From: CAYRNY01 sp964425755
GTDB lineage: Bacteria > Chloroflexota > Anaerolineae > Aggregatilineales > Aggregatilineaceae
Assembly: GCA_964425755.1 (NCBI GenBank)
Contig: CAYRNY010000002.1
Span: 310,001 to 374,000 of the forward strand
DNA length: 64,000 bases
Direction: 5' to 3'
Below the pieces are notes generated by a model. That model was given only the letters and a program-made list of their open reading frames with translations. It was not told where the DNA came from and ran no database searches. Made by a program: the position numbers and the translations under genes. Numbering within the stretch: the first letter of the stretch is position 1; each line of letters begins with the position of its first letter. This document shows positions 17,810 through 28,100 of this stretch, one piece after another.

Positions 17810-19033
17810 TTACGGCCCGGTGTCATCTGCATTCAGTTCATCCTGCAAATGGCGGATAGCTTCGCCCAGTTCGACGTCGCGCCCGTCTTCCGCGGGGATC
17901 ATGGGGATATCCGGCTCCAACCCGACGCCGTCAAGTGTCGCACGGTCCGGCGTTAACCATTCGGCAGACGTGATGTGAATTGATGAGTCATCTGACAGCC
18001 GGAAGATCAGTTGCACCGATCCCTTGCCATAGGTCTTTTGCCCGACCAGAATCCCGCGCCCGCGATCCTGGATCGCGCCCGCGACGAGTTCCGCTGCGCT
18101 TGCGGTGCCACCATCGATAAGGACGACCAGCGGTTTTTCAAGTGCCGTGCCACCCTCGCTGGCACGCGAAACTGTTTCGCCATCACGCCGGACTTCGTAG
18201 AACACAACCCCACCGTCAAGAAATTCGGACGCCACCGTGACGGCTTCCTGCAACAGGCCGCCGGAATTTCCACGCAGGTCCAGCACCAGCGCGACTGTGC
18301 CCTGTTCGTCCAGTTCGGCGAGTGCCGCTTGCAGTTCGTCCGGTGTGCGCGCGGTGAAGCGCAGTATCTGAATATAGCCAAATGAAGGTGCTTCCACCAG
18401 CGTACGCCAGATCACCGAGGGCACCTGCACAACGGCAAACTCGATGAAGTAGTCGCGGGTATCATCAGGGGCAGCACCGGGGGCGCGCACCGTGAGCGTA
18501 ACCCCGCGCCCGTCGCCGACCTCACCGCGCAGGCTGCGATCAACAACGTCGATCCGTTCGCCTGGCTGTAACAGTTCGCCATCGATTGCAACAAGAATAT
18601 CACCACTCTGGATTCCGGCTTGAGCTGCGGGGCCGTCACGGAAAGGGTGCAACACGTACATGCCGCGTTCGTTGAGCTGGACCTGCACACCAATGCCACC
18701 GTATTGTCCTGCCAGCACGTCGGACTCGCTTTGCGCCACCGGCGGATCGACGAAAAACGTGTAGGGGTCCTCTAGTGAGCCAAGATAGCCACGAATGGCC
18801 GCGTATTCCATTTCAGTCTTTGGTGGCAGTTCGCGCAGATAGTGTGTTTTGAGCAGACCTTCGACTTCATTCAAAAGGCTGAAGGTGTTTGTCTGTCTCT
18901 CAACGGCGCCTGCCGGCAGGCGATTGCCGATGAACACCCCGGCCAGGAAGATCACGCCAAGGGCCAATCCCACGAGCACCCCCCGCTTGATCGCTTCAAG
19001 TAACCGGCCCCTGGAACCTGGATTCTGTGTCAT
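17810..19033 (-). CDS. S41 family C-terminal processing peptidase, paralogue of the next gene
   Basis: A 407-residue CtpA-like protease with an N-terminal membrane anchor (GVLVGLALGVIFLAGVFIG), a PDZ domain (GIGVQVQLNERGMYVLHPF, IQSGDILVAIDGE) and an S41 domain. The catalytic Ser is in IDGGTASAAEL and Lys in TYGKGSVQL, so the dyad is intact. I prefer the ATG at 19033, which has AAGGG eight bases upstream, over the GTG at 19042. It precedes the other S41 gene by 55 bases in the same direction. The two differ in their C-terminal tails, which suggests distinct substrates after duplication. Confidence 0.92.
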   Translation of the reverse strand: MTQNPGSRGRLLEAIKRGVLVGLALGVIFLAGVFIGNRLPAGAVERQTNTFSLLNEVEGLLKTHYLRELPPKTEMEYAAIRGYLGSLEDPYTFFVDPPVAQSESDVLAGQYGGIGVQVQLNERGMYVLHPFRDGPAAQAGIQSGDILVAIDGELLQPGERIDVVDRSLRGEVGDGRGVTLTVRAPGAAPDDTRDYFIEFAVVQVPSVIWRTLVEAPSFGYIQILRFTARTPDELQAALAELDEQGTVALVLDLRGNSGGLLQEAVTVASEFLDGGVVFYEVRRDGETVSRASEGGTALEKPLVVLIDGGTASAAELVAGAIQDRGRGILVGQKTYGKGSVQLIFRLSDDSSIHITSAEWLTPDRATLDGVGLEPDIPMIPAEDGRDVELGEAIRHLQDELNADDTGP

Positions 19034-19174
19034 GTGGTGCACCCTTTTTTAGCAAACATAGCGATTTTAACATCGTGAGACCGAAAATTAAACGTGCCCA
19101 GTTTCGCAAATACCCCAGAAAGATTATCATACAGGGGGAAGACAACGCAGGTGGGAAAGGGTAAGGAACACAGC

Positions 19175-20854
19175 ATGCCGGAACAAAAGCCTTTAGTCCT
19201 GGTGGCTGATGATGAGCAAAACGCGGTGGTTCTGCTGAAGCGCGTGCTGGAACGCGATGGCTTTGCCGTCGAAATCGCACGCGACGGGTTAGAGGCGCTA
19301 GAACTTGCCCAGCAGCTTCAGCCGGACCTCATTTTGCTGGATGTTCAGATGCCGCGTTTGAACGGGTTTGAAGTCACGGCGCGACTGCGCGAAGACCCGG
19401 AAACCGCACGTATCCCGGTCATTTTCGTTACGGCAGCCGCACGCGAAGCCACGGACGTCGCACACGGTTTTAATCTCGGCGCAGACGATTATATCCGCAA
19501 ACCATACGATTATCACGAGTTGCTCGCACGTGCAACGAGCAAGATGCGCGCGCGGCAGCTTGAAGACCGGCTGCAGCGTCGCAGTGAGGAACTCGAAGCG
19601 CTGGTCCAGATTGGGGCCGAGCTCAACCGGCGGCTGGGCTTGAATGAACTCACGGAGCTGATCCTGGTGGTCGCGCGGGACGAGCTGCAATCGACGCATT
19701 CGGAGTTGTATTTATTTGAGGAAGACCAGGCGTTGATCCTGTTTCGCGATGTCACACGCGGGTTCCGCGATCTGGAGGAGGCGTACGCCGCGTTGCACAA
19801 TCCTTACACGGTGGCCGGCAAGGTCTTTGAGCATAACGCACCGGTGCTGGTGGCGGACATGGCACGGGAGTGTTCCACAGATGAGGCGCTGCTGAGCATG
19901 GGGTTTCGCTCTGCGATCACGACGCCGATGAAACATGACGGGCGGCTGATCGGTATTCTGACCGTAGCACATGAAGTGCCGGAACATTTCAGTCACAGCA
20001 ATTTGCGCCTGTTGCGTTCGATTGGTGAACAGGCTGCGCTCGCTGTGCGCAACGCGCAGTTACACAAGGCGTTGCAGAATTACGCGCAGACGCTCGAAAG
20101 CCGGGTAGAGGAACGCACGCGCGAACTGAGAGCGACCCAGGCCCAACTCATCCAGAGCGAAAAGCTGGCCGCGCTAGGACGGCTTGCCGCCGGGATCGCT
20201 CACGAGGTGAACAACCCGCTACAGCCGATCTTGAACTGTCTTGAAGTGGCGATGGAAGATATCGAAAACAGCCAGCCAGTCGACCCGGAAAGCCTGCGAA
20301 TTGCCGAACTGGAAGTTCAACGCATTAAAAGTATCGTCTCGCGGTTACTGGACTTCTCACGTCCGAGCACCGGCGAAACCGTCGAGGTGAATCTGCATGT
20401 TTTGCTGGAAGAAGTGCTGGTGCTGGTCAAGAAACAGCTTGAAAAAACGGGGGTGCGCATCGAAACACAGCTCCACATGCTCCCGCCAATTCAGGGCGCA
20501 CCGGTTCAACTCAAGCAGGTGTTTCTAAACCTGATCCTGAACGCGATGGAGTCAATGCCCAACGGGGGCATCATCCGGATTGAAGGCTACGGACAGGTGG
20601 ATGGTGTCGCGATCAAGGTCGCTGATACCGGGGCTGGCATGAAAGAGGAGACCGTCGCCCGGATTTTCGAGCCATTCTATTCCACAAAAGGCGACGGGAC
20701 AGGGCTGGGCCTGTCGGTCACCTATGGCATTGTGCAAGGGCACGGTGGCGAGATTCGGGTTGAAAGCACGCCAGGCAGAGGAAGTTGTTTCACGGTCTGG
20801 CTGCCGCACCAACCTCCCCAGGGTGTCGCGCCCTTGCAGCAGGGATCGGACTGA
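19175..20854 (+). CDS. Receiver-GAF-histidine kinase signalling protein
   Basis: A 559-residue cytoplasmic protein with an unusual order. An N-terminal response-regulator receiver domain (residues 1-130; phospho-Asp in LLDVQMP, Lys in IRKPYD) is followed by a GAF domain (about 155-305), a coiled coil (LESRVEERTRELRATQAQL) and a histidine kinase. The phospho-acceptor His is in AAGIAHEVNNPLQP. The ATP-binding lid has VADTGAGM, IFEPFYSTK and GTGLGLSV. The receiver may control the attached kinase. The ATG at 19175 is chosen because AAGGA lies seven bases upstream and the receiver starts there; a GTG at 19094 is in frame but unsupported. It converges with the TPR gene, only two bases apart. Confidence 0.92.
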   Translation: MPEQKPLVLVADDEQNAVVLLKRVLERDGFAVEIARDGLEALELAQQLQPDLILLDVQMPRLNGFEVTARLREDPETARIPVIFVTAAAREATDVAHGFNLGADDYIRKPYDYHELLARATSKMRARQLEDRLQRRSEELEALVQIGAELNRRLGLNELTELILVVARDELQSTHSELYLFEEDQALILFRDVTRGFRDLEEAYAALHNPYTVAGKVFEHNAPVLVADMARECSTDEALLSMGFRSAITTPMKHDGRLIGILTVAHEVPEHFSHSNLRLLRSIGEQAALAVRNAQLHKALQNYAQTLESRVEERTRELRATQAQLIQSEKLAALGRLAAGIAHEVNNPLQPILNCLEVAMEDIENSQPVDPESLRIAELEVQRIKSIVSRLLDFSRPSTGETVEVNLHVLLEEVLVLVKKQLEKTGVRIETQLHMLPPIQGAPVQLKQVFLNLILNAMESMPNGGIIRIEGYGQVDGVAIKVADTGAGMKEETVARIFEPFYSTKGDGTGLGLSVTYGIVQGHGGEIRVESTPGRGSCFTVWLPHQPPQGVAPLQQGSD

Positions 20855-20856
20855 CG

Positions 20857-21960
20857 TCAGGGTTTTTGCCAACTGCGCTGGAATTCAGCCCAGGCTGTTT
20901 CGCCCTCAGGGGCGGTTTCAAGATAACGCGTGGCATCTTCAACCGTGAAAAAGGCGCGATAAAGCGTGTCGTGATTTTGGGCTGCGCAGCGGTTTATCGA
21001 CACGCCGGCAGCGTCAAGGTCATCCCCCGCATTGACCACGTGCTGGGCCACGAGATGCATCGCAACGGCAATGTCTTGTGGCAATTCGCGCGCGGGTTCG
21101 CGGCAAAACTGAATGAACAACGTCCGCCCCAGTTTGGTCTCTGCGACCAGTGCGTCCTGCGCCTGTCCCACCCCGGCGGCGATTATATTCTCTCTTGCAG
21201 CCAACACGACTTGATCGACCGCCTCGGATTCGACTGCCAGCGCCTGGAGCGCGCCAGGGTCCTCGCCGGTTGAATCGGTGTCCTGCAACAACAGGAATGC
21301 GGCGAACACAATTGCGACCAGCACGGCGATAAACAGCAACGCCGTGACGATACGCCTCCCACGTCCGGCACGCGCCCCGGCTCGCTCTTCAACCTCTGCT
21401 TTTTCGTCCTCAGTGAGCGCGGCGTCGCCCAGGGCACCGAACATATCATCAAGTGCCTGATCTTCCGGCGCTTCGTCTTCCTCCGCTTCGGAGTAGAACT
21501 CTTCGCCGGTCAGGACGTCATCAAACGCGGGATCACCATAACCTGGCGCGAAGCTGTCTTCATCTTCGGCGAAGAACGCATCGTCAGGTGTTTCGCGCGC
21601 GTCGCCTGCGTCTGCTTCTTCGTCGTAGTTGAACGTGTCGGAAAGGAATGAGTCCGCCTCGTCCTCGTCCGTGACCGATTCGGCAGGTTGTTCCTGTGCT
21701 GAGAAAAACTGTTGCTCAAGCGTTTCGAGCATTTCGCGTGCCTTGGGTGCATTGGAATAGTTCGGATCAAGCTCAAGCACTTTGTTGAGCGCGTCGCGCA
21801 CCTCGTACGGGTCATCTACCGAGTAGGCCAGCAGCCACCAGGCATGGACGTTTTCAGGGTCTTGATCGAGTATGGGCCGCAGAATCTGTTGTGCTGCCTC
21901 GGGTTGGTCTTGCCGGATCAGCCGATAAGCTTCTTTAAGTTGTTCGCGCGTACTGGTCAT
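20857..21960 (-). CDS. TPR-containing single-pass membrane protein
   Basis: A 367-residue protein. Residues 1-80 hold TPR-type hairpins (AYRLIRQDQPEAAQQILRPI, HAWWLLAYSVDDPYEVRDAL, NKVLELDPNY). Next comes a long very acidic linker (about 85-190) rich in Glu and Asp. A basic stop-transfer patch (GRRIVTALLFIAVLVAIVFA) marks one membrane segment, and a C-terminal domain of about 140 residues follows. The layout suggests a cytoplasmic TPR module and an external sensor or binding domain. The start ATG at 21960 has GGAGG eight bases upstream, which excludes the longer reading frame. The product is not in a family I can name. It is divergent from the giant repeat gene. Confidence 0.82.
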   Translation of the reverse strand: MTSTREQLKEAYRLIRQDQPEAAQQILRPILDQDPENVHAWWLLAYSVDDPYEVRDALNKVLELDPNYSNAPKAREMLETLEQQFFSAQEQPAESVTDEDEADSFLSDTFNYDEEADAGDARETPDDAFFAEDEDSFAPGYGDPAFDDVLTGEEFYSEAEEDEAPEDQALDDMFGALGDAALTEDEKAEVEERAGARAGRGRRIVTALLFIAVLVAIVFAAFLLLQDTDSTGEDPGALQALAVESEAVDQVVLAARENIIAAGVGQAQDALVAETKLGRTLFIQFCREPARELPQDIAVAMHLVAQHVVNAGDDLDAAGVSINRCAAQNHDTLYRAFFTVEDATRYLETAPEGETAWAEFQRSWQKP

Positions 21961-21994
21961 AGCATTTGTCCTCCGTGCCGTCGCCTTGTTACGC

Positions 21995-22022
21995 ATTATA
22001 GTCCTGGCGGCGCTGGGTGCAA
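21995..22022 (-). promoter_or_regulatory. Predicted promoter of the TPR membrane protein gene
   Basis: Minus-strand TTGCAC (22022-22017) and TATAAT (22000-21995), 16-base spacer, 35 bases upstream of the ATG. The plus-strand -10 of the giant gene lies close by, giving a compact divergent control region. Confidence 0.55.
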
Positions 22023-22043
22023 GCGGATATCAGGTTTGTGAAC

Positions 22044-22049
22044 TATAAT
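22044..22049 (+). promoter_or_regulatory. Predicted -10 box of the giant PPC-repeat gene
   Basis: A perfect TATAAT lies 78 bases upstream of the giant gene start. I see no good -35 hexamer at 16-18 bases, so activator dependence is possible. Confidence 0.4.
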
Positions 22050-22126
22050 GTAAGGCGTTACGTTTTCCAAACCAGCGCATGTACCCCCTTACCGGCATTT
22101 GAGTTGCCTGCCTGTTTTCCGGAGGC

Positions 22127-25100
22127 ATGATGTACTACAAGCGTAGTCTGCGATTCGTGATCGTCAGCGCGACCCTGCTGCTGTTGAGCGTTATGGCCTA
22201 TACGAAGTTTTTTGCAGCGGCACAGGGGTTGCGCCTGGCGTATGGCGAAACGGTCACTGGCGAGATCACGGGGGGTGCCGACGCCGACATGTGGACCTTC
22301 GAAGGCTCGCGCGGGGATGTGGTTCTGCTGCAGGTGACGCGCGTTGATGGTTCATTGTTGCCAGCGATCACCATAACCGGCCCTGATGACGCTCTGCTGC
22401 TTGACCTTGCGGCACAGGACCCGCAGTTACCCGATCTCGAGTTTGCCCTGGGACTGCAAAGGACCGGCGCGCATACGCTGTCGGTTGAAGGTGCAGGTGG
22501 AACTACCGGCAATTATATGCTCACACTTGCCCTGCGCTCGGTGGCGGGGTCACTGGCCGTGCAAGACAGCATGCTGGTCTACGGGCGCACAAAGACGAGC
22601 GCAATTTCTGACGCCGTGTTCCGTGAATTCTGGTCTTTCCAGGGCACACGCGGGGATGTCGTCGACGTTCAGATGGCTACAGTATCCGGCGACCTGGATG
22701 CCTATCTTTCTCTACAAGCACCGGATGGTACGGTGATCGCCAGCAGTGACATAGGCGAGGGGACGCAGGATGCCGCCCTGTACGCGGTACGCTTGAACAT
22801 GACGGGGCGGTACACCGTCGTTGCGCGACGTGCAGGGGCGAATCTGGGTGAAGCGGGCACTACTTCTGGCGAGTATACGATCGGTGTGTTTTTACGCGCG
22901 CCGGGGTCTGCGGAGGGCACGCCGACTCCGGTCGAACTGACGCTGGATCGTATGCTGCGGGGCCGGCTGAGTGCCGACGCGCCCGCTGCATTGTTCAGCG
23001 TTGAGGCTGACGGTGTCCTGGCATTGGCACTGAAGACGACCGCGCCGGATCAGATCAGCGCCCTTTCGGTGATGACCTCAGAAGGTGCGCCGATAGATTC
23101 GATATCCGGGGTTTCTCCCTTGCAAACGAGCGTGCCCTTGCCAGGGCCAGGTGCATACTGGATCGAAGTCTTTGCGGCTGATATCCAGCCTGATCGGGTG
23201 GTTGATTTCAGCCTGGTCGCAACCCGCCTTGCTACGGCTACCCGTACCTCGCGCGCGCTGCAGTACAACCGGCCTCAGGTCATCGGCGCAAACGCTGCGC
23301 CGCCCGAACTGTGGCATTTCTATGGCAAGCGCGGCGACCTCATCACGCTGCGCATGCAGACTTTCGGTCCCGCATCTGTTGAGGGGGCGCTGCGCGTCTT
23401 TGCACCTGATAACACGCTGCTGCTGGAACACAGTTTACAGCACGCTGTCGTGCAGCCTCTGCAATTAACGACCGACGGCGTGTACGAGATCGCTTTGCCG
23501 GCGGCAGATATCAGCAATGGGTACGTTATCGGCATATCTCGCACCGGTCTTGCCGGCTTATCCTTTGAGCAGCACGCAACCCCACGAACGGAAAACATGT
23601 TCCCCACAGCGAAAGGGGCTGTTGCGGAAGGTGTTGTGCAGCCTTACGCGACGGATGCGTGGTTCTTTGACGTGGCTGATAGCCTGACGTGGCGGTTCAC
23701 TGTGACCGCAATCGACAGTAATTTGCCGCTTGTTCTGGCCGTTGAAGCACCTGACGGCACATGGTTGGAGCATGCTGTGACGGATCGTCTGGCGCACACG
23801 GCGCGCGTGCAACTTGACCTGGATCAGGTCGGGCGCTATCGTGTCCTGGTGGTCGACCTGAGTGGCAGCAACGCAACGACATACCGGTTGTCCGGGAAGC
23901 CGGTCGAGGGCGGGATGTTGCAATCACACGTGCCGCAGAAGGGCGTTATCGCGCCGGACGAAGCGTACGACCTGTGGTACGTTGAGAGTGCGCCGGATGA
24001 ATTGATTCAGGTACGCATCGCGCTGCAAGCGGGCGCGACAACCCTGCCTGAAGTGCACGTGATAGGGCCGGATGGGAAAGCGATCACATCTAACATCCAG
24101 GTTGATCGCGCAGCAGCGAGCGGGACGCTCAGTGTGTTTGCTGAGACGGGGGGCGTGCATACGATTCTGGTGCGCCAGGCACCTGTTGGCGAACGGGTTG
24201 TGTACCGGATTGCCGTTGATGTCACGCGGCCATTTGAAGCGGCAGGCGGGCAGGGGGTGGCCGTCAGCAGCCCGCTTGATGCGATGCTCGCCACTGGCGT
24301 CACGCCGCTGCCACAGGCTGCGCAGGTTGATATTTCGGGTGCGATTATACCCGTTCTCCCGAGCGAACCTGAAACGAGCGTCGCGTCCCGAAACCGGGAC
24401 ATTGCATTTGGCACGCTGCTGCGTGGGATGATCGAGCCCGGTGCACAGTTCGACGTGTGGACGTTCTCTGCCAGCGCGAACCAGTTGCTCGAATTTTCGG
24501 TGGTCGCGTTGAACTCTGGAGCGGGCCCCGATCTGATTGTGTTGGATGCCAACGGACAGGTGGTTAGCGAACGTTTTACGATTGAGAAGGTCGAAACCTA
24601 CCTGATGCACCGCTTCGCACAGGCCGGAAGCTACACGCTGCTGGTACACCTCGATCACAGCGGCCCGTACACCTTGCAGATTGACGCACTCGATCAGATT
24701 GATGAACGGGTGCCGGCAGTCGCTCCGGGACGAACGATTGCCTACGGGGAAACACGGCACGATGAGTTGATCGCCGGGGAAGGGGCGCGGAGTTTTGTGT
24801 TTTATGCGCAGGCGGGGGACGTGGTCATGGCGCAGGCTGCTGCTATAGATGTTGAGCTGTCGCTTGCGCTCGCGCTGAAACCGCTTGCAGGAAGTACGCT
24901 TGCAGCAGCTGAAGCCGCCCCTGATGTACGGATAGTCGGGCTTGATGCTGTTGCTCTGCCGGAGACGGGGCTGTACCAGGTTGCCGTACATTATGGCACG
25001 GCGTGGCCCGCGGTTGACGGCGCGTTCGCGCTGCGGCTTGATCTGGTGCGTGCTGAGCAGACGATTCCGTTTGCACGGGGAGAGCTAGACGCACCGGCTA

Positions 25101-28100
25101 CGGCGTATCTACGTGCGTCACGCTCCCCGCAGACCTGGCTGTTTTCAGCGCACTCAGGTGAACGTGTCACGCTGCGCGTGGAGCCGCTGGTAGTCGGTGT
25201 GCCCGCACCGTTGGCAGTTCAACTTGCCGACAGCTACGGGAACGTATTTGTGCAGCGTACGGCCCGATTTGGCACCGGCACGCTTGTGCTGGGCGATGTG
25301 AGCCTGCCGCGCACAGGTATCTACCAGGTGCGTGTTGAAGGCGGCCAGCGGGAAGCGGGTTCGTACCGTATTACGCTTGAACGCGATAGGCGAGATGTTC
25401 ACGATATTGGTCGCACGTTGCGTTACGGCGAAAGCATAAGCGAGGTATTCACGCCGGGTAATTTCCTTGACGTGTGGACGTTCGCGGGGTCACGTGGCGA
25501 CGTGATATCAGTTTCGGCGCAGCGCGTGTTTGGGGACACGGCACCGTTAACGCTGCAATTGCGCACCGACACCGGGCACGCATTGACAACAGCGGCTCCG
25601 GACGACAGCACCGGCGGTGCACAGATCAGGCAGTTTTCATTGCCGCGAACCGGACACTACACACTGATCGCAGGCATCCCTGAGGCGGGATTCCAGGGCG
25701 AGATGGCCTACAGAATCACGTTGTCCCTTAAGGGCACAACCGCGCGTTCGACCGGTATGCCCCTGGCATATGGGGACACCGTAGCCGGGGCGTTCTTTGT
25801 GGATGATCCAGCAGATGCCTGGGTGTTTGAAGGGCGGCAAGGGGATATCGTCACCGCACAGATCGAGAGTACCACTGCCGGCATGAATCCCTCGCTTACC
25901 TTGCTTTCAACGGAGTGGCATGCTGCAAGCGTGACCGAACAACGCCAGGTGTTAGCCAGCGGGACGACTGATGAAACCGGCATCGCGCAGGTTACATTTA
26001 CGCTGCCGTTGGACGGCCCCTATGCGCTGCTGGCACAATCACCGGACTTGACCAGTGGACAGTACAGGCTCCGGCTGATCAATGAGAATCCGGTCGCTGG
26101 GCCGGCGCAACCATTGCGCATTGGCCAGGTGCGGGAAGGGCAAATCACGGATAGTACAGACGTGGACGGTTGGCGCTTCGATGGCGTGGCCGGGGAAGTT
26201 GTGACGGTCACGGTTGAGCCGGACAGCCGCGCAAATCTCAGCCCGCATGTGGCCCTGTTCGGGGCGGATGGCAGAATGCTTGCGCAAGCGGATGCAGCTC
26301 CGGGTGATTCGGCTACGGTTCCAACCTATCGCTTGCCATACACCGGCTCGTATACTGCTCGCGTCGCGCGCAGCCAGGCGTTCCTCGGGCGCACCACCGG
26401 GCGCTACACGATTCACATTGTGCAGGACGCACCTCCGGCTGGTACGGACTATCCCAGCATCAGGCTTGGGACTGCTGAACGCGGCACTCTGGATGACGCG
26501 AGTCCGGCGCGGCGCTGGGTGTTTGACGGCACGGCGGGCGACACCATTTATGCGCGGCTGGAAGCGACCAGCCGGACGCTTGATCCAGTTCTGCGGTTAT
26601 ATGTGCCTGAGGGTCCGCTGCTGGCTGAAGCTGATGATGTTGCCCCCGTGGCGACGGATGCTGAACTCTATGTGAAACTGCCGGTTGATGGCCCGTATGT
26701 GCTTGAAGCACGACGCTATCACGGGGCACAGGGAGCGACCGAAGGCAATTTTCTGTTGAATGTCGAGCGGGTTTATCAGGCCAGTGAGACATCGGCAGAA
26801 CCGTCCATTGCATATGGCGACTACATCGCAGGGACCACAGATCGCGCCAATCCGAGCGACATCTGGACATTCTCGGGCAAAGCAGGTGACAGGATTTTCG
26901 CGATGCTGCGATCTCCGACGGATGATGCACCGTCAGGGTTGCTGCTGCGGGATGCTGCCGGCAACACCTTGGCCAGCGGGACGCGCGACCTTGGTGACGT
27001 TGTCATCGACGGCTACACGCTTGCTGCTGATGCGATATACACGCTTGAGGTGCGCCGCCCCGGGGATGCTGTGGCTCGCTTTAGCCCTTACACGATGAAT
27101 CTTGACCTTCTTGATACTGCGATCACCGCTCCGGCCTCACAGGATGTTTTCCTGAACCGCGCCGGCACTGTCACCGGCCAGTTTCGGGACGGCGTTGCCG
27201 TCCATTCGTGGTTATTTGAGGGCCAGGCAGGACAGGACGTCGCGTTGTCGCTGGCGCCGTTGTACGGGCCGTTGTCAGTCAGCCTCAGTGTGCTGGCACC
27301 GGATGGTACGCTGCTGTTTACGGACGCCATCGAAGAGCAGACGCGGATTTTCACAACAGGCATGCTTACATTGCCGGTCAGCGGGACGTATGTGCTGCGG
27401 TTGGAGGCGCTGGGCCTGATGCCGGGCGTGGTATACCGGCTGACATTGCTACCCAACGTGCCGGCGAGCCACCTTGAAACCATCGCGGCTGGCGAGGATC
27501 GCATTGGGAGCATCGCTGCAGCGCGCGCTTACGAACGGTGGCAGTTCACAGCGCCAGCGGGGATGGTGATCGATGTACGTGTTGTGCGTATTGGTGGCAA
27601 TCTGACCCCAACGGTGGCGCTCTTGAGTCCTACGGGCCGCTCGCTGGCGGAGGGATATGCAATAGGCGACGCCCAGGCCGCAATAACGCGCTACACCTTG
27701 CCAGAAACCGGAGATTACACACTTGTGGTCAGCCGTGAGGGTGGGGTGCAGGGCACGACCGGCGGGAGTTACCGGCTGATGCTGCGCCGCCAGCCGATCT
27801 CTGTTCAGGCGGCTGTTGCGCACGAGATCGCTTTGGGGGCAGAACAAGCAGGTGTTGTCGATGGTTCTGCACCTGTGTGGTATACGTTCCAGGCGCAGGC
27901 GGGCGATAACATCGCGCTGGCCGTGCGGGACACGGTGGGGCTGACGCCCCCTGCCTTGCAACTGGAAACCGAAGCGGGGCGTGTACTGGATGTCCCCGTG
28001 ACACGTATGGCAGCGGAATCCGGTATCTGGTCATTTGACGTGCCCTACACAGGCTATTATGTGGTTGGGCTGTCCAGCGCGGATACGGTGAACTACACAT

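Noticed and set aside
23924..24991. A 355-codon open frame antisense to the giant repeat gene
   Set aside because: It lies wholly inside a long, convincing signal-peptide-bearing gene. Its translation has the Arg/His/Asn-rich look of a reverse-frame shadow in GC-rich DNA, and it has no ribosome site.
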